Shown here piece after piece: positions 24,529-33,333 of a DNA stretch of 35,197 bases. The notes beneath the pieces were generated by a model. That model was not told the DNA's origin. It saw nothing but the letters and a program-made list of their open reading frames with translations, and ran no database searches. The position numbers were made by a program, and so were the translations under genes. Within the stretch, counting starts at the first letter, position 1. Each line of letters starts with the position of its first letter. The stretch is from Candidatus Treponema merdequi. GTDB taxonomy: Bacteria; Spirochaetota; Spirochaetia; Treponematales; Treponemataceae. The DNA lies in assembly GCA_018064525.1 (NCBI GenBank), contig JAGHVB010000071.1, forward strand, positions 1-35,197, read 5' to 3'.

Positions 24529-25370
24529 TGAAAGAAACAAAAACACAGTCTTCTAAAAAAAATACTTCAAAAAACATTTCAAAACTACAAATCAGTGCAG
24601 ACACAGTGTCTCTTCTCCGCACTCTTGCCCGAAAGTATGAAACAAAAGATTTTTTAACCGAAGACCCGAGTCAGTTTCTTTACTGGTATAAAAAACCTGT
24701 CGACACAGAACTAGCAGCCTTTACTGCAGCCCTTCTCTCATTCGGAAACAGAAAACAGTTCATTCCAAAAATAAAATATATTCTTTCGGAAGCCGACATC
24801 TCCGGTGGAATCTATCACTGGATAAAAAACAGAGATTTTGAAAAAACTTTTTCAGTTTCTGACAATACAAAATTTTACCGTTTCTATTCTTACCGCGACA
24901 TGTATTATCTTTTCAACAGACTTTTCATGTTTCTAGATGTTGAAAAAAGTCTTGGAATTTTTTTTCATGCAAAATATGTCGAAGAATTAAACCGTATCGA
25001 TCCTGATACAAATAAGCCTGTCCAGAATCCACGCCATCTGATTGATGTCATTGCAGACTGTTTTCCTGACTGTGCAATCGTTCCGCAGACTAAAACTTCT
25101 GCAAAGAAAAGACTCTGTATGTTCTTAAGATGGATGGTCAGAACCGATTCTCCGGTTGATATAGGACTCTGGCCGTGGTTTTCTTCACGCGATTTAATAA
25201 TTCCACTTGATGTTCATGTAATTTCTGAGGCTCAAAAACTTGGACTTATTGCAAAAGACGCACCGGCATCGAGAAAGACTGCCGAAAAACTGACAGAAAC
25301 CGCACGTGAAATATTTGACGATGATCCCTGCAGACTGGACTTTGCGCTTTTTGGAAAAGGTGTAAATTAA
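24528..25370 (+). CDS. TIGR02757-family protein
   Basis: The 280-aa product matches the TIGR02757/DUF2400 family, with AAFTAALLSFGNRKQFIPK, then RWMVRTDSPVDIGLW and DDPCRLDFALFGKGV at the C-terminus. The LSFGNR helix-turn and the dispersed MVR...D...LW pattern recall helix-hairpin-helix DNA glycosylases, but no biochemical role is established to my knowledge. It is the last gene of the operon with hemerythrin and the adenine methylase, and the overlap with the methylase hints at a DNA-related job. It ends 19 bases before the convergent cardiolipin synthase gene, with no clear terminator. Confidence 0.82.
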   Translation: MKETKTQSSKKNTSKNISKLQISADTVSLLRTLARKYETKDFLTEDPSQFLYWYKKPVDTELAAFTAALLSFGNRKQFIPKIKYILSEADISGGIYHWIKNRDFEKTFSVSDNTKFYRFYSYRDMYYLFNRLFMFLDVEKSLGIFFHAKYVEELNRIDPDTNKPVQNPRHLIDVIADCFPDCAIVPQTKTSAKKRLCMFLRWMVRTDSPVDIGLWPWFSSRDLIIPLDVHVISEAQKLGLIAKDAPASRKTAEKLTETAREIFDDDPCRLDFALFGKGVN

Positions 25371-25389
25371 AAACCGAAGCAACTCAACA

Positions 25390-27003
25390 TTACAAAAGCG
25401 GTCCGACAATTCTGAAAACCCAGCCGACAGCTCTTACATACCATTTAATTTTTTTATATCTTTCGAATGTAATTTCTTTACATTCTTTTTTTGTTTTATC
25501 AAAATCTTTTTCTGCATCTTTTATCGAATCCGTCTGATACAAAAAAGTTCCGCATTCAAAATGATGATAAAAACTTCTGTAATCAAGATTCACACTTCCG
25601 ACCGCACCAAACTTTTCATCTGCTGTCATCACTTTTGAATGAATAAATCCTGTTTCATACTCATAGATTTTAATTCCTTTTTCAATTAAATTTTTTACAA
25701 AAGTTCTTCCTACGCAAAAAGAAATAAAATGATCATAATGTGCCGGAACTATAATCTCAACCTTAACTCCACGTGCTGCAGTAAACACAAGATCTTCATA
25801 AAGAGCTTTATCAATAATCAGATAAGGAGTCATAATCCTTACTTTTGACTGTGCTTTATCAAGAATATATTTATAGACATTTTCAGCAATTTCTTCACCA
25901 TTGTAAGCATCATCTCCATACGGAATTACAAATTCTTTTCCATTTTTATTTTTGACAGAATTTTCCAGAACCGCTTTTTCTGTCATAAACTTTTCAAAAT
26001 TTTCACATTGAATGTTTTTTTTATTCTGAACATTCCATTGCTCTAAAAACATAAGCGTAAAAGAACGTACTGCAGGACCTTTGATTTTTATTCCGGAATC
26101 TTTCCAGTAATTAAATCTTTTTGAAACAAGATTTGCATATTCATCAGTAATATTCACTCCGCCTGTAAACGCCACTTTATTATCAATCGAAACTATTTTT
26201 CTGTGATCTCTGTTATTCAATCCGGTATTAAAAACAGGAATGAACTTTAGCCAGACTTTTGAACTTATTCCATATGATGTTAAATAATTTTTCAAAAGTG
26301 AACTTGAAAGTGCAATTGATCCTATGCTGTCAAAAAGAAATCTTACTTCAACACCTTCTTTAATTTTCTGTGAAAGAATTTCCAAAAGTCTATCCATTAT
26401 CTGACATGGTTCAACAATAAAAAATTCAAAAAAAATAAATTTCTTTGCCACAGAAAGTTCATCAATCAAATCTTCAAAAAAATCTTCACCACACGAAAAA
26501 TATTTTGTTTCATTATCTTTATAACAAGGAGCCTTTCCGGAATGAAAAAGATAATGAGAAATATCTTTTACTTCAGGATACTGTTCTGCAATTTTTTTAA
26601 CTTCATGCTCCGGTGGAAGAAACTTTTCCGAAATATTTTTAATTTTTTTAATTTTTCGTTTTAACCAGATTCCACCCTGATTATATTTATACATAAAATA
26701 TAAAGTTATTCCAAAAACCGGAGCAACAAGAACAGGTAAAATCCACGCAAGTTTAAATTCATTTTTACCCGGAGTATTTACAAGATACAAAAGAAATAAA
26801 ATTGAGATTACAACTCCAGTTCCAAAAAAATATATTTCATAACGCTGCAATTTTAAAGTTATAAAAAGATAAATCAAAAACTGAACAAAAAGTAAACCGA
26901 CAATAAAAAACATTCTGCTGAACATTATTGTTCTGAGTTTTTTTGCTGCTTCTGTTTTAGAGTTAGGTTTTGCTGTAAATTTTTTTAATGTTGAATTTCT
27001 CAT
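25390..27003 (-). CDS. cls: Cardiolipin synthase
   Basis: The 537-aa membrane phospholipase-D-type enzyme condenses phosphatidylglycerol into cardiolipin. Membrane helices lie at about 28-50, 57-76 and 84-105 (PLDc_N region). Two HKD catalytic motifs follow: H267-K269-D274 (DHRKIVSID) and H455-K457-D462 (IHSKVMTAD), each followed by a GG or GS-rich strand (FTGGVNITDEY, VGSVNLDYRS). AGGAT precedes the ATG. Divergent from the metallo-hydrolase gene at 27090, convergent with the TIGR02757 gene. Confidence 0.93.
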   Translation of the reverse strand: MRNSTLKKFTAKPNSKTEAAKKLRTIMFSRMFFIVGLLFVQFLIYLFITLKLQRYEIYFFGTGVVISILFLLYLVNTPGKNEFKLAWILPVLVAPVFGITLYFMYKYNQGGIWLKRKIKKIKNISEKFLPPEHEVKKIAEQYPEVKDISHYLFHSGKAPCYKDNETKYFSCGEDFFEDLIDELSVAKKFIFFEFFIVEPCQIMDRLLEILSQKIKEGVEVRFLFDSIGSIALSSSLLKNYLTSYGISSKVWLKFIPVFNTGLNNRDHRKIVSIDNKVAFTGGVNITDEYANLVSKRFNYWKDSGIKIKGPAVRSFTLMFLEQWNVQNKKNIQCENFEKFMTEKAVLENSVKNKNGKEFVIPYGDDAYNGEEIAENVYKYILDKAQSKVRIMTPYLIIDKALYEDLVFTAARGVKVEIIVPAHYDHFISFCVGRTFVKNLIEKGIKIYEYETGFIHSKVMTADEKFGAVGSVNLDYRSFYHHFECGTFLYQTDSIKDAEKDFDKTKKECKEITFERYKKIKWYVRAVGWVFRIVGPLL

Positions 27004-27029
27004 TTTATATCCTATTTATGAAGATATAT

Positions 27030-27058
27030 TTGAAAATTCAGAAATTCAAGGGTAAAAT
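27030..27058 (+). promoter_or_regulatory. Promoter of the beta-CASP hydrolase
   Basis: TTGAAA (27030-27035), 17 bases and TAAAAT (27053-27058). Transcription would start about 25 bases before the ATG, ahead of GGAGAAG. Confidence 0.65.
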
Positions 27059-27089
27059 ATAAGTAGAACCTAAATTTACGGAGAAGATT

Positions 27090-28505
27090 ATGGCAATTAC
27101 ACTTTATTCACTCGGAGCAGCTCAGGAAGTTACAGGCTCAAAACATATTGTAGAAATTGATGGACGCAGTTACATGGTTGACTGCGGTGCTTTTCAGGGT
27201 AAACGTGCAGAATCTGACAATAAAAACCGAAACTTCGATTACCCGCCTGATAAACTCGAAGCAGTAATCTTAACTCACGGTCACTTTGACCACTGCGGAC
27301 TTTTACCTGTCCTCACTAAAAAAGGATTTACCGGAAACATATATTCCACTCCTGCAACACGCGACCTTGCATCTCTCGTAATGATGGACAGCGCCAGAAT
27401 CCAGGCACGCGACGCAGAATACCTCAGAAAGCAGGCAAAGAAAAAAGGGGACAAGTTCAACTGGAACCCAATCTTTGACGAAGAAGACTGCGTAAAAGCT
27501 GCAAATCAGATTGTAACACTTTCATACAACAGACCGCTTTATATCGGTCCTGAAGTTCAGCTGGAATTTTACGATGCCGGACATATTCTTGGTTCTGCAT
27601 TTGCCGACATGAACATCAGAAGACCCGGAAAAGATGATGTCAGAATTTTATTTACCGGAGACCTCGGAAGAAACGATAAACCAATCGTAAGAAATCCTGC
27701 AACAAATGTTCCGGCCCCTGACTACATCGTTCTCGAAAGTACATACGGAAACCGCAAGCACGAACCGACAGAAATTGCACTTCAGGAAATCAAAGACCTT
27801 GTCCGTTCCACAATTTCCAAAAAAGGAAAAATCATCATTCCATCTTTCGCAATCGAACGCACACAGGAAATCATCTATTACCTTCACCTTCTTGTTGACC
27901 AGCGTCAGATTCCATCAATACCAATTTACGTTGACTCACCGATGGCATCAAACGCAACAAGCATCTTCCGCGTACACCCGGAATGCTACGATGCAACAGT
28001 AACAGAAGCATTCCTGAAGCATCATAAAAATCCATTTGGTTTCGGAGATTTGACTTTCGTAACAAGCGTTGAAGAATCAAAAGCCTTAAATGAAAAAGAA
28101 GGCCCGATGATTATTATCAGTGCAGATGGAATGTGTGAAGCCGGCCGTGTTCTTCATCACCTTGCAAACAATATTTCTGACGAACGAAATACTGTTCTGA
28201 TTGTCGGATACATGGCAGAAAATACTTTGGGAAGAAAAATTCTCGAAGGAGAAAAAGAAGTTCACATCATGGATGCGTGGTATAAAGTTAATGCACACGT
28301 TCAGAAGATAAACGCTTTCTCAGCTCATGCCGATTACGAAGAAACCCTCGCATGGTTAAAAGCAATCGACACAAGCAAGCTTAAACGCATCTTCATGGTA
28401 CACGGCGAAACGGACGCCCAGGAATTCTTACAAAATTATCTCGCCGAAAACGGTTTCAAAGATGTAACTATAGTTAAATATGGCGAAAGCTACGAATTAG
28501 ATTAA
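27090..28505 (+). CDS. MBL-fold beta-CASP RNA hydrolase
   Basis: The 471-aa cytoplasmic metallo-beta-lactamase-fold enzyme of the CPSF/Ysh1-like branch has zinc motif HGHFDHCG (H63, H65, D67, H68), GHILGSAF, FTGDLGR, and the beta-CASP insert with motif A (LESTYGNR), PSFAIERTQEI, SADGMCEAGR, then NAFSAHADYEE and VHGE at the C-terminus. Such proteins cut or trim RNA; bacterial members are common but their substrates are poorly known. Not RNase J, which is longer with a C-terminal oligomerisation domain. It ends in a hairpin with IS-like sequence. Confidence 0.88.
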   Translation: MAITLYSLGAAQEVTGSKHIVEIDGRSYMVDCGAFQGKRAESDNKNRNFDYPPDKLEAVILTHGHFDHCGLLPVLTKKGFTGNIYSTPATRDLASLVMMDSARIQARDAEYLRKQAKKKGDKFNWNPIFDEEDCVKAANQIVTLSYNRPLYIGPEVQLEFYDAGHILGSAFADMNIRRPGKDDVRILFTGDLGRNDKPIVRNPATNVPAPDYIVLESTYGNRKHEPTEIALQEIKDLVRSTISKKGKIIIPSFAIERTQEIIYYLHLLVDQRQIPSIPIYVDSPMASNATSIFRVHPECYDATVTEAFLKHHKNPFGFGDLTFVTSVEESKALNEKEGPMIIISADGMCEAGRVLHHLANNISDERNTVLIVGYMAENTLGRKILEGEKEVHIMDAWYKVNAHVQKINAFSAHADYEETLAWLKAIDTSKLKRIFMVHGETDAQEFLQNYLAENGFKDVTIVKYGESYELD

Positions 28506-28527
28506 TTTGAATTGGTAGTTTTTGAAG

Positions 28528-28581
28528 TGCACCCAAAAAGTTGGACAAATAAAGTTCAATTTTAGAGGGTGCATTTTTTTT
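28528..28581 (+). terminator. Terminator hairpin resembling an IS3/IS150-type end
   Basis: TGCACCC (28528-28534) pairs with GGGTGCA (28567-28573), an inner stem TTGGAC/GTTCAA (28541-28546 and 28554-28559) lies inside, and eight T follow (28574-28581). It ends the plus-strand hydrolase gene. The left part, TGCACCCAAAAAGTTGGACA, resembles terminal inverted repeats of IS150-group IS3 elements as I remember them. No transposase is present. It abuts the stop codon of the helicase gene. Confidence 0.7.
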
Positions 28582-31186
28582 ATTTAAATATAGGTTTTGG
28601 TTGTGCCACTAATTTTTCTCCAGTATTTCCAGACAAAGTATCATAATCAACTCTGCTTAAAACTGTAGAATACAAACCAACCTGCTCGCCAGCATGTTTA
28701 TCAATTCCTGTATAACTCAAACTTGCATCTTCGTAGCGTTTAAACTTATAAACAGCATCATTCATCAACGCTTCATTAAATACATTCAAACTTACAAGAA
28801 GATTAAAATCTTTTACAGTAAGACCTGTTACACGCTTAAACAATTCCGGTTCAAGTTCCTGAATAACATCTCGCAGACAATATTCACGGTAATCACTTAA
28901 ATACATAAAGACTGGAATTCTTGTTGCAAATTTAATCAGTTTTTCCTGAATTTGTTTTCGCATAGATTTAATTTCTTTTTCTTCTTCAGAAAGTTCTTTC
29001 GCTTCCGCTTGAGTCAATTTTCCATCATTTTCAGTTTTTACTTTTTTAATGGATTCAGACTTATTGATAATAGTTTCAATTTCGTTATTCAACGAACGGA
29101 AACCAACAATTTTATTTACGGCGGCAAGCGCTTCGGCATTTGCAAGCAATTTTTCTAAAGTGCCATTATCAACATTAACTAAAAGTGCACTTTCCCAGCG
29201 TTTTGCAAGCATTGTTGCCGTAGTTCCAGACATAGCAATATCAAGAATTTCGCCGGCATTTACCTGACGCATACTGGAACCATCATAAGCAAGAACTGGT
29301 AAAAACTTAATAAAATCAGCAACTTTCTTTTCCGGGTTTCCACCATTTGTATCAAGATTTCTGGCATAATCAGAAATTTGTTTAAGTGCACGATTTAATG
29401 CAAAGTCAAAAACATAACATTCTTGTTTTGCAATTATAGATTTACTGTTGTCACCCTCAGAATGAACTTCCCAAGGAGACTGAACACGGAATGCGGACTG
29501 GAAATAAGTTTCAGGACTTTTAAGATTTCGAAGCATAAAAATACCAGTCCAAGGTTTTACAGTTACACCAGTTGTAAGTTTTCCACAGCTTAAAGTAATA
29601 GTTTTTGATTCAAGTGGATTTCCCATAGATTCAAGAACAGGTTCAAGTGCTGCAACTCCAATTCCTGCTTTTGCACCCGCACAAACATTCACCTTATAAT
29701 CGTGATAAAATACATTTTGTTTCTGCGCTAAAAGATTTGCCATTGCAAAACAACTTGCAACATTTGGCAAAAACCATAAAGTATGCGAAAGTACATTCAA
29801 TAAACGAGTATCACTAAAAGGCATTGGCGGTTTTTCAGCACCAAGTTTTAATTCATCAACAGAAGTTTGAAGATAAGAACCACGAATTAAATCAAGCCAT
29901 TTTTGAACATATGCTTCATGAATAAACTGAGCTTCTGTTCCTTTTCCTTTTGCCACAAAAAACTCGTTCAAATCAAATTCATCATATTCACCACCTTGAG
30001 CAATACTTTGAATTGAATCTGGAATTTTGTAAGTGAGCATTACAATACGCGGAAGAGCTTCGTACGGATTTGTGCCTTTTTCATCATCCCAGTTTTCTTT
30101 TGCTTCCTGTTCATTACTGTAAGTCCAGCTGTAAATCTGTTCTTCAATAAATTCACCATTAGAAAGCGCGCGAAAAGGAGTTCCACTTAAATAAAGATAA
30201 TATTTTGTAGAAATTGGAAGCCAGGTTTCATCAATTGCATTTGCCGCATTATTTGCCTTATCAGATTCAGACAATTCATCTTCATAGACATTTTCTTCGT
30301 CTTCATTTTCAAAAAGTTTCTTTGCATTGTCACGCCATGCACCAAAATGATATTCATCAAAAATTACTAAATCCCAGTCTGTTGTATGAACCCATTCGTT
30401 TTTAGCCTTAATACCACCATTTTCATTTGTACCCAAAAAATCCTGAAAACTACCAAAACAGACTATAGGCCGCGACTTATCAGCCGACTGGTACTGTTGG
30501 TCAATATTTGCATCACCAGAATATTCCGGTCTTGAAATAAATTGCCAGCCTTCAAAATCAACATGATGAAGCAAATCGTCTTTCCATGCAGACTGAACAG
30601 CAGGTTTAAAAGTCAAAATCAAGATTTTAGAAAATCGCATTTTTTTTGCAAGTTGATACGAAGTAAAGGTTTTACCAAAACGCATTTTTGCATTCCACAA
30701 AAACTTTGCCGCTTTATCAGGTTGTTCTTTTTTTGCAGAAACATAATACGCTGCAGTTTTTTCTACAGCCAGTTTCTGTTCAGGACGCATTTCAAAAACC
30801 TGAGTTCTGTTTTCAACATTTTCAGTATGATTTTTTACAGCAATAATCGCCGATTTTACATCATCAACATTGCACTTAAACCATTCAGTTTTTTTACCGT
30901 CAGAATCTTTTAAAGCCTTAAAACCTTTTTTCTCCAAAACCCTGTGAACTTCATAATCCAAAAAAGAACCACCGTCACAGTACATGGCACTTTCAATAAG
31001 GCGGACAGTATAAGGTTTTGTAGTATCAGGCCGCAAAGTTGGATAATGCTCATGCATTCTTTCTTCAATATTGCGAGTTGTATACCCAACCTTTAACATT
31101 CCAGGATAAGTAGGATCAGAATAAGCATAAATAATAGGTTTAAACTCCGGTCTTTGAGGAAAAAAATCTTGATTGTTATTAGCCAT
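28580..31186 (-). CDS. Restriction-like protein: T5orf172/GIY-YIG-type domain fused to an SF2 helicase
   Basis: The 868-aa product has two parts. Residues about 18-110 resemble the T5orf172 (GIY-YIG superfamily) nuclease domain: IIYAYSDP, KVGYTTRNIEERM with R43, and LDYEVHRVLE with E79, ending in TEWF. Residues about 135-600 form a superfamily 2 helicase/translocase: Walker A MRFGKT (168-173), DEYH (277-280), SGTPF (335-339) and an arginine-rich late motif QSAFRVQSPW (563-572). The C-terminal 270 residues are mainly helical and unrecognised. It would translocate on and cut unmodified DNA, acting with the methylases at 31825-34009. AAAGGAG precedes the ATG. Confidence 0.8.
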   Translation of the reverse strand: MANNNQDFFPQRPEFKPIIYAYSDPTYPGMLKVGYTTRNIEERMHEHYPTLRPDTTKPYTVRLIESAMYCDGGSFLDYEVHRVLEKKGFKALKDSDGKKTEWFKCNVDDVKSAIIAVKNHTENVENRTQVFEMRPEQKLAVEKTAAYYVSAKKEQPDKAAKFLWNAKMRFGKTFTSYQLAKKMRFSKILILTFKPAVQSAWKDDLLHHVDFEGWQFISRPEYSGDANIDQQYQSADKSRPIVCFGSFQDFLGTNENGGIKAKNEWVHTTDWDLVIFDEYHFGAWRDNAKKLFENEDEENVYEDELSESDKANNAANAIDETWLPISTKYYLYLSGTPFRALSNGEFIEEQIYSWTYSNEQEAKENWDDEKGTNPYEALPRIVMLTYKIPDSIQSIAQGGEYDEFDLNEFFVAKGKGTEAQFIHEAYVQKWLDLIRGSYLQTSVDELKLGAEKPPMPFSDTRLLNVLSHTLWFLPNVASCFAMANLLAQKQNVFYHDYKVNVCAGAKAGIGVAALEPVLESMGNPLESKTITLSCGKLTTGVTVKPWTGIFMLRNLKSPETYFQSAFRVQSPWEVHSEGDNSKSIIAKQECYVFDFALNRALKQISDYARNLDTNGGNPEKKVADFIKFLPVLAYDGSSMRQVNAGEILDIAMSGTTATMLAKRWESALLVNVDNGTLEKLLANAEALAAVNKIVGFRSLNNEIETIINKSESIKKVKTENDGKLTQAEAKELSEEEKEIKSMRKQIQEKLIKFATRIPVFMYLSDYREYCLRDVIQELEPELFKRVTGLTVKDFNLLVSLNVFNEALMNDAVYKFKRYEDASLSYTGIDKHAGEQVGLYSTVLSRVDYDTLSGNTGEKLVAQPKPIFK

Positions 31187-31217
31187 AAAAACTCCTTTTA
31201 AAACACTGCTTAGTTAC

Positions 31218-31254
31218 TTGACGATTTATATAAATGGTATTACTTTATATACAA
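31218..31254. promoter_or_regulatory. Overlapping divergent promoters and shared dyad (helicase / dinJ)
   Basis: Minus strand for the helicase: TTGTAT (31249-31254), 18 bases, TATAAA (31225-31230). Plus strand for dinJ: TTGACG (31218-31223) with TATTAC or TACTTT (31239-31246) as -10. A GTAT-N8-ATAC dyad (31237-31252) covers the helicase -35 and the dinJ -10. A DinJ/YafQ complex bound there could repress both. Confidence 0.55.
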
Positions 31255-31265
31255 GAGGTAACACC

Positions 31266-31535
31266 ATGGCAACTGTTAGTATAAAAATGGACGATATTAC
31301 AAAAACTAAATTCTCTGAATTCTGTGAATCAGTAGGACTTACAACTTCTGCCGCAATAAACATGTTTGCAAAACGCGTAGTTCGCGATAATAAAATTCCT
31401 TTTGAAATTACAGGTAACCCAGAACCTACAGAACATTTTTTAGCCGCCGTAAAAGAAGCCCACGAAATAGAATCTAATCCAAACGCAAAAGGTTTTAATT
31501 CCGTAGAAGAACTTTTTAAGGACCTCAATGCATGA
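31266..31535 (+). CDS. dinJ: DinJ/RelB-type antitoxin
   Basis: The 89-aa product, MATVSIKMDD..., has a ribbon-helix-helix DNA-binding N-terminus (about 1-45, with TTSAAINMFAKRVV) and a flexible toxin-binding tail (NPEPTEHFLAAVKEAHE ... FNSVEELFKDL), typical of the RelB/DinJ family. The frame extends upstream to 31173, but AAGAGGT lies 6 bases before the ATG at 31266 and the family begins there. It neutralises YafQ and should repress its own promoter. Its stop overlaps the toxin ATG (ATGA, 31532-31535). Confidence 0.93.
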   Translation: MATVSIKMDDITKTKFSEFCESVGLTTSAAINMFAKRVVRDNKIPFEITGNPEPTEHFLAAVKEAHEIESNPNAKGFNSVEELFKDLNA

Positions 31536-31810
31536 AATACGAAATTTTTCGCACTTCTCAATTCAAAAAAAGCTACAAACTTTGTGTAAAACGCGGTTAT
31601 CCTATTGAAGAACTTGCTGATATAATCACAAAGCTTGCAAACGATATTCCTCTTGAAGAAAATCATCATGACCACGAACTTACCGGCCAGCTTAAAGGAA
31701 TCCGTGAGTGTCATATCCGCCCAGACTGGCTTTTGGAATACAAAAAAACAGAGACAAAACTTATTCTTACACTTATCGATACAGGCACTCATTCTGATTT
31801 ATTCAAATAA
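31532..31810 (+). CDS. yafQ: YafQ-type mRNA interferase toxin
   Basis: The 92-aa RelE-superfamily toxin cuts mRNA on the ribosome. The YafQ catalytic set is all there: His in HHDHEL (H46-H48), H61, D65 and W66 (HIRPDW), H87 and F91 (GTHSDLF), almost in register with E. coli YafQ (H50, H63, D67, W68, H87, F91). It should therefore be active. It ends only 14 bases from the convergent methylase stop, with no terminator seen, so its transcript may run antisense into the methylase gene. Confidence 0.93.
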   Translation: MKYEIFRTSQFKKSYKLCVKRGYPIEELADIITKLANDIPLEENHHDHELTGQLKGIRECHIRPDWLLEYKKTETKLILTLIDTGTHSDLFK

Positions 31811-31824
31811 ATAATTCTCTATTA

Positions 31825-33333
31825 TTACTCCATTGGTCTAATCATTGATTCAATAAAATCAATTTCTTCCTGAGTAAGTTCGTATTTTTGGTAAAGTTCA
31901 GCATCGGTCCATGGTTTTGAAAAATCTTGGAGAGGGACGAAAGAATAAGTTTTAGCTGTTGTATGTTGTGTTATTTTTTTCAATCCTAACATGAAATGAA
32001 AGAACTTAGTCTTTACGTACGAGATAAGATTTTCAGCAACATTTTTATCTTCAAATGGACCTACTACTACATAAGTTTCTGAACAAACTGTATTTGGGGT
32101 TCCTAAAATTGGTTTTACTATATCAGTTTCAATATTTCCAGAACCTATTGCTTCTGGAATATATACTTTCCATTTATTAATCCAATCTTTATTTTTTATA
32201 ACTTGATCTCTTTTTATATAACCTTGATCCTTTTGTGCATATATAAAAATATCAAAATCGGCTTTTTTTTCTTTTTCATAATCTCTAAAATTAGAAGGAA
32301 ATCCAAATGGTTTTCTTGGGCTCACTAATGTATCAAAATAAATCTTATCGATATTTTGGATTTTTCTAAGAATATCAATAGCTTCATTATATCTGATAAA
32401 TGTTTCACTATCCTGTTCCAGCAAAGGACGTTTCATAACAGATTGAACATTATTCAATAAATGCGATGTAACTTTACAATCAGCACTAACTTCCCTATCT
32501 CTAAGGAAATAACAAACACCACCCTTTATTTCAACCCCACTAAATAATTGGGAAGCATCAGTATAATCATGTAATTCAATAATATGCTTATCATGTAACA
32601 TTTCATCTCTAAATTTATCTAATCCTTTTCCACCGGCATACCATCTCGCAGGAACAATCATTGTTAAATATTTAGGATTAAGTTTTTTAGCTTGTTGTAT
32701 AAATAAATGATATAAAGGACTTGCACTTGCACCATTTCCCCCATCATCTAACTGATACGGCGGATTCCCGATAATAACATCAAACTTCATATTTTCTAAA
32801 TCTCCTGGTATGGCATTGTGAATAAACTGATATGCGTGTTTTTCTTCTTTATCTGCAAACTGTTCTTCAAAAGACTGCTGGCCAATTCCACAGTGAAGAC
32901 ATTTTCCACCTACCCACAAATGTTTTGCTTCTGAAAAAAATATATTTCCCTGCAAATCGTTAAATTTTGTTACAGAATATTTGTTATCAGCATATTTACA
33001 GCAGTAAACGCTTCGACGGCTTAATAAGCTGGTAAGTTCTGTAATTGCAATTCCATAAATCTGATTTTTAAAAATGTGGTCTACTCGTTCCTGCAAATCT
33101 GGGATTTTATCTTCCAATCCTGTCAAAAGTCGCTTTGCAATTTCCCGTAAAAATACACCACTTTTGCATGCAGGGTCTAAAAACTTTGTATTTGGGTCGG
33201 AAAATAATTCCTGCGGCAATAAATCTAACATTGCATTTGCTACTTCCGGCGGAGTAAAAACTTCATCATTACTAAGGTTTGCAATACATTCCAGAACATC
33301 CGGATTGTATACTGCTTCGTAAACATCACTCAT
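31825..33333 (-). CDS. N6-adenine DNA methyltransferase, Eco57I-like
   Basis: The 502-aa product has VFTPPEVANAMLDLL (motif X region, about 25-39), AdoMet motif I FLDPACKSGVFL (51-62) with Lys where most relatives have Gly, IYGIAITEL (motif II region) and catalytic NPPY (190-193). Cysteines C111, C112, C145 and C148 between motifs II and IV could form a zinc knuckle. The C-terminal 250 residues probably choose the DNA target. The ATG overlaps the end of the upstream methylase-like gene by 8 bases (ATGAGTGA). It probably modifies host DNA against the helicase-nuclease at 28580-31186. Confidence 0.87.
   Translation of the reverse strand: MSDVYEAVYNPDVLECIANLSNDEVFTPPEVANAMLDLLPQELFSDPNTKFLDPACKSGVFLREIAKRLLTGLEDKIPDLQERVDHIFKNQIYGIAITELTSLLSRRSVYCCKYADNKYSVTKFNDLQGNIFFSEAKHLWVGGKCLHCGIGQQSFEEQFADKEEKHAYQFIHNAIPGDLENMKFDVIIGNPPYQLDDGGNGASASPLYHLFIQQAKKLNPKYLTMIVPARWYAGGKGLDKFRDEMLHDKHIIELHDYTDASQLFSGVEIKGGVCYFLRDREVSADCKVTSHLLNNVQSVMKRPLLEQDSETFIRYNEAIDILRKIQNIDKIYFDTLVSPRKPFGFPSNFRDYEKEKKADFDIFIYAQKDQGYIKRDQVIKNKDWINKWKVYIPEAIGSGNIETDIVKPILGTPNTVCSETYVVVGPFEDKNVAENLISYVKTKFFHFMLGLKKITQHTTAKTYSFVPLQDFSKPWTDAELYQKYELTQEEIDFIESMIRPME

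Noticed and set aside
30542-30913. 123-codon plus-strand frame inside the helicase gene
   Set aside because: Antisense, Phe/Cys/Arg-rich and without start signals; the opposite strand has continuous helicase motifs.
31173-31265. Upstream extension of dinJ
   Set aside because: It would begin inside the helicase gene start and lacks a ribosome-binding site; the family starts at 31266.
31226-31792. 188-codon minus-strand open frame over dinJ and yafQ
   Set aside because: Both plus-strand genes have full family motifs; the antisense product matches nothing and lacks a ribosome-binding site.
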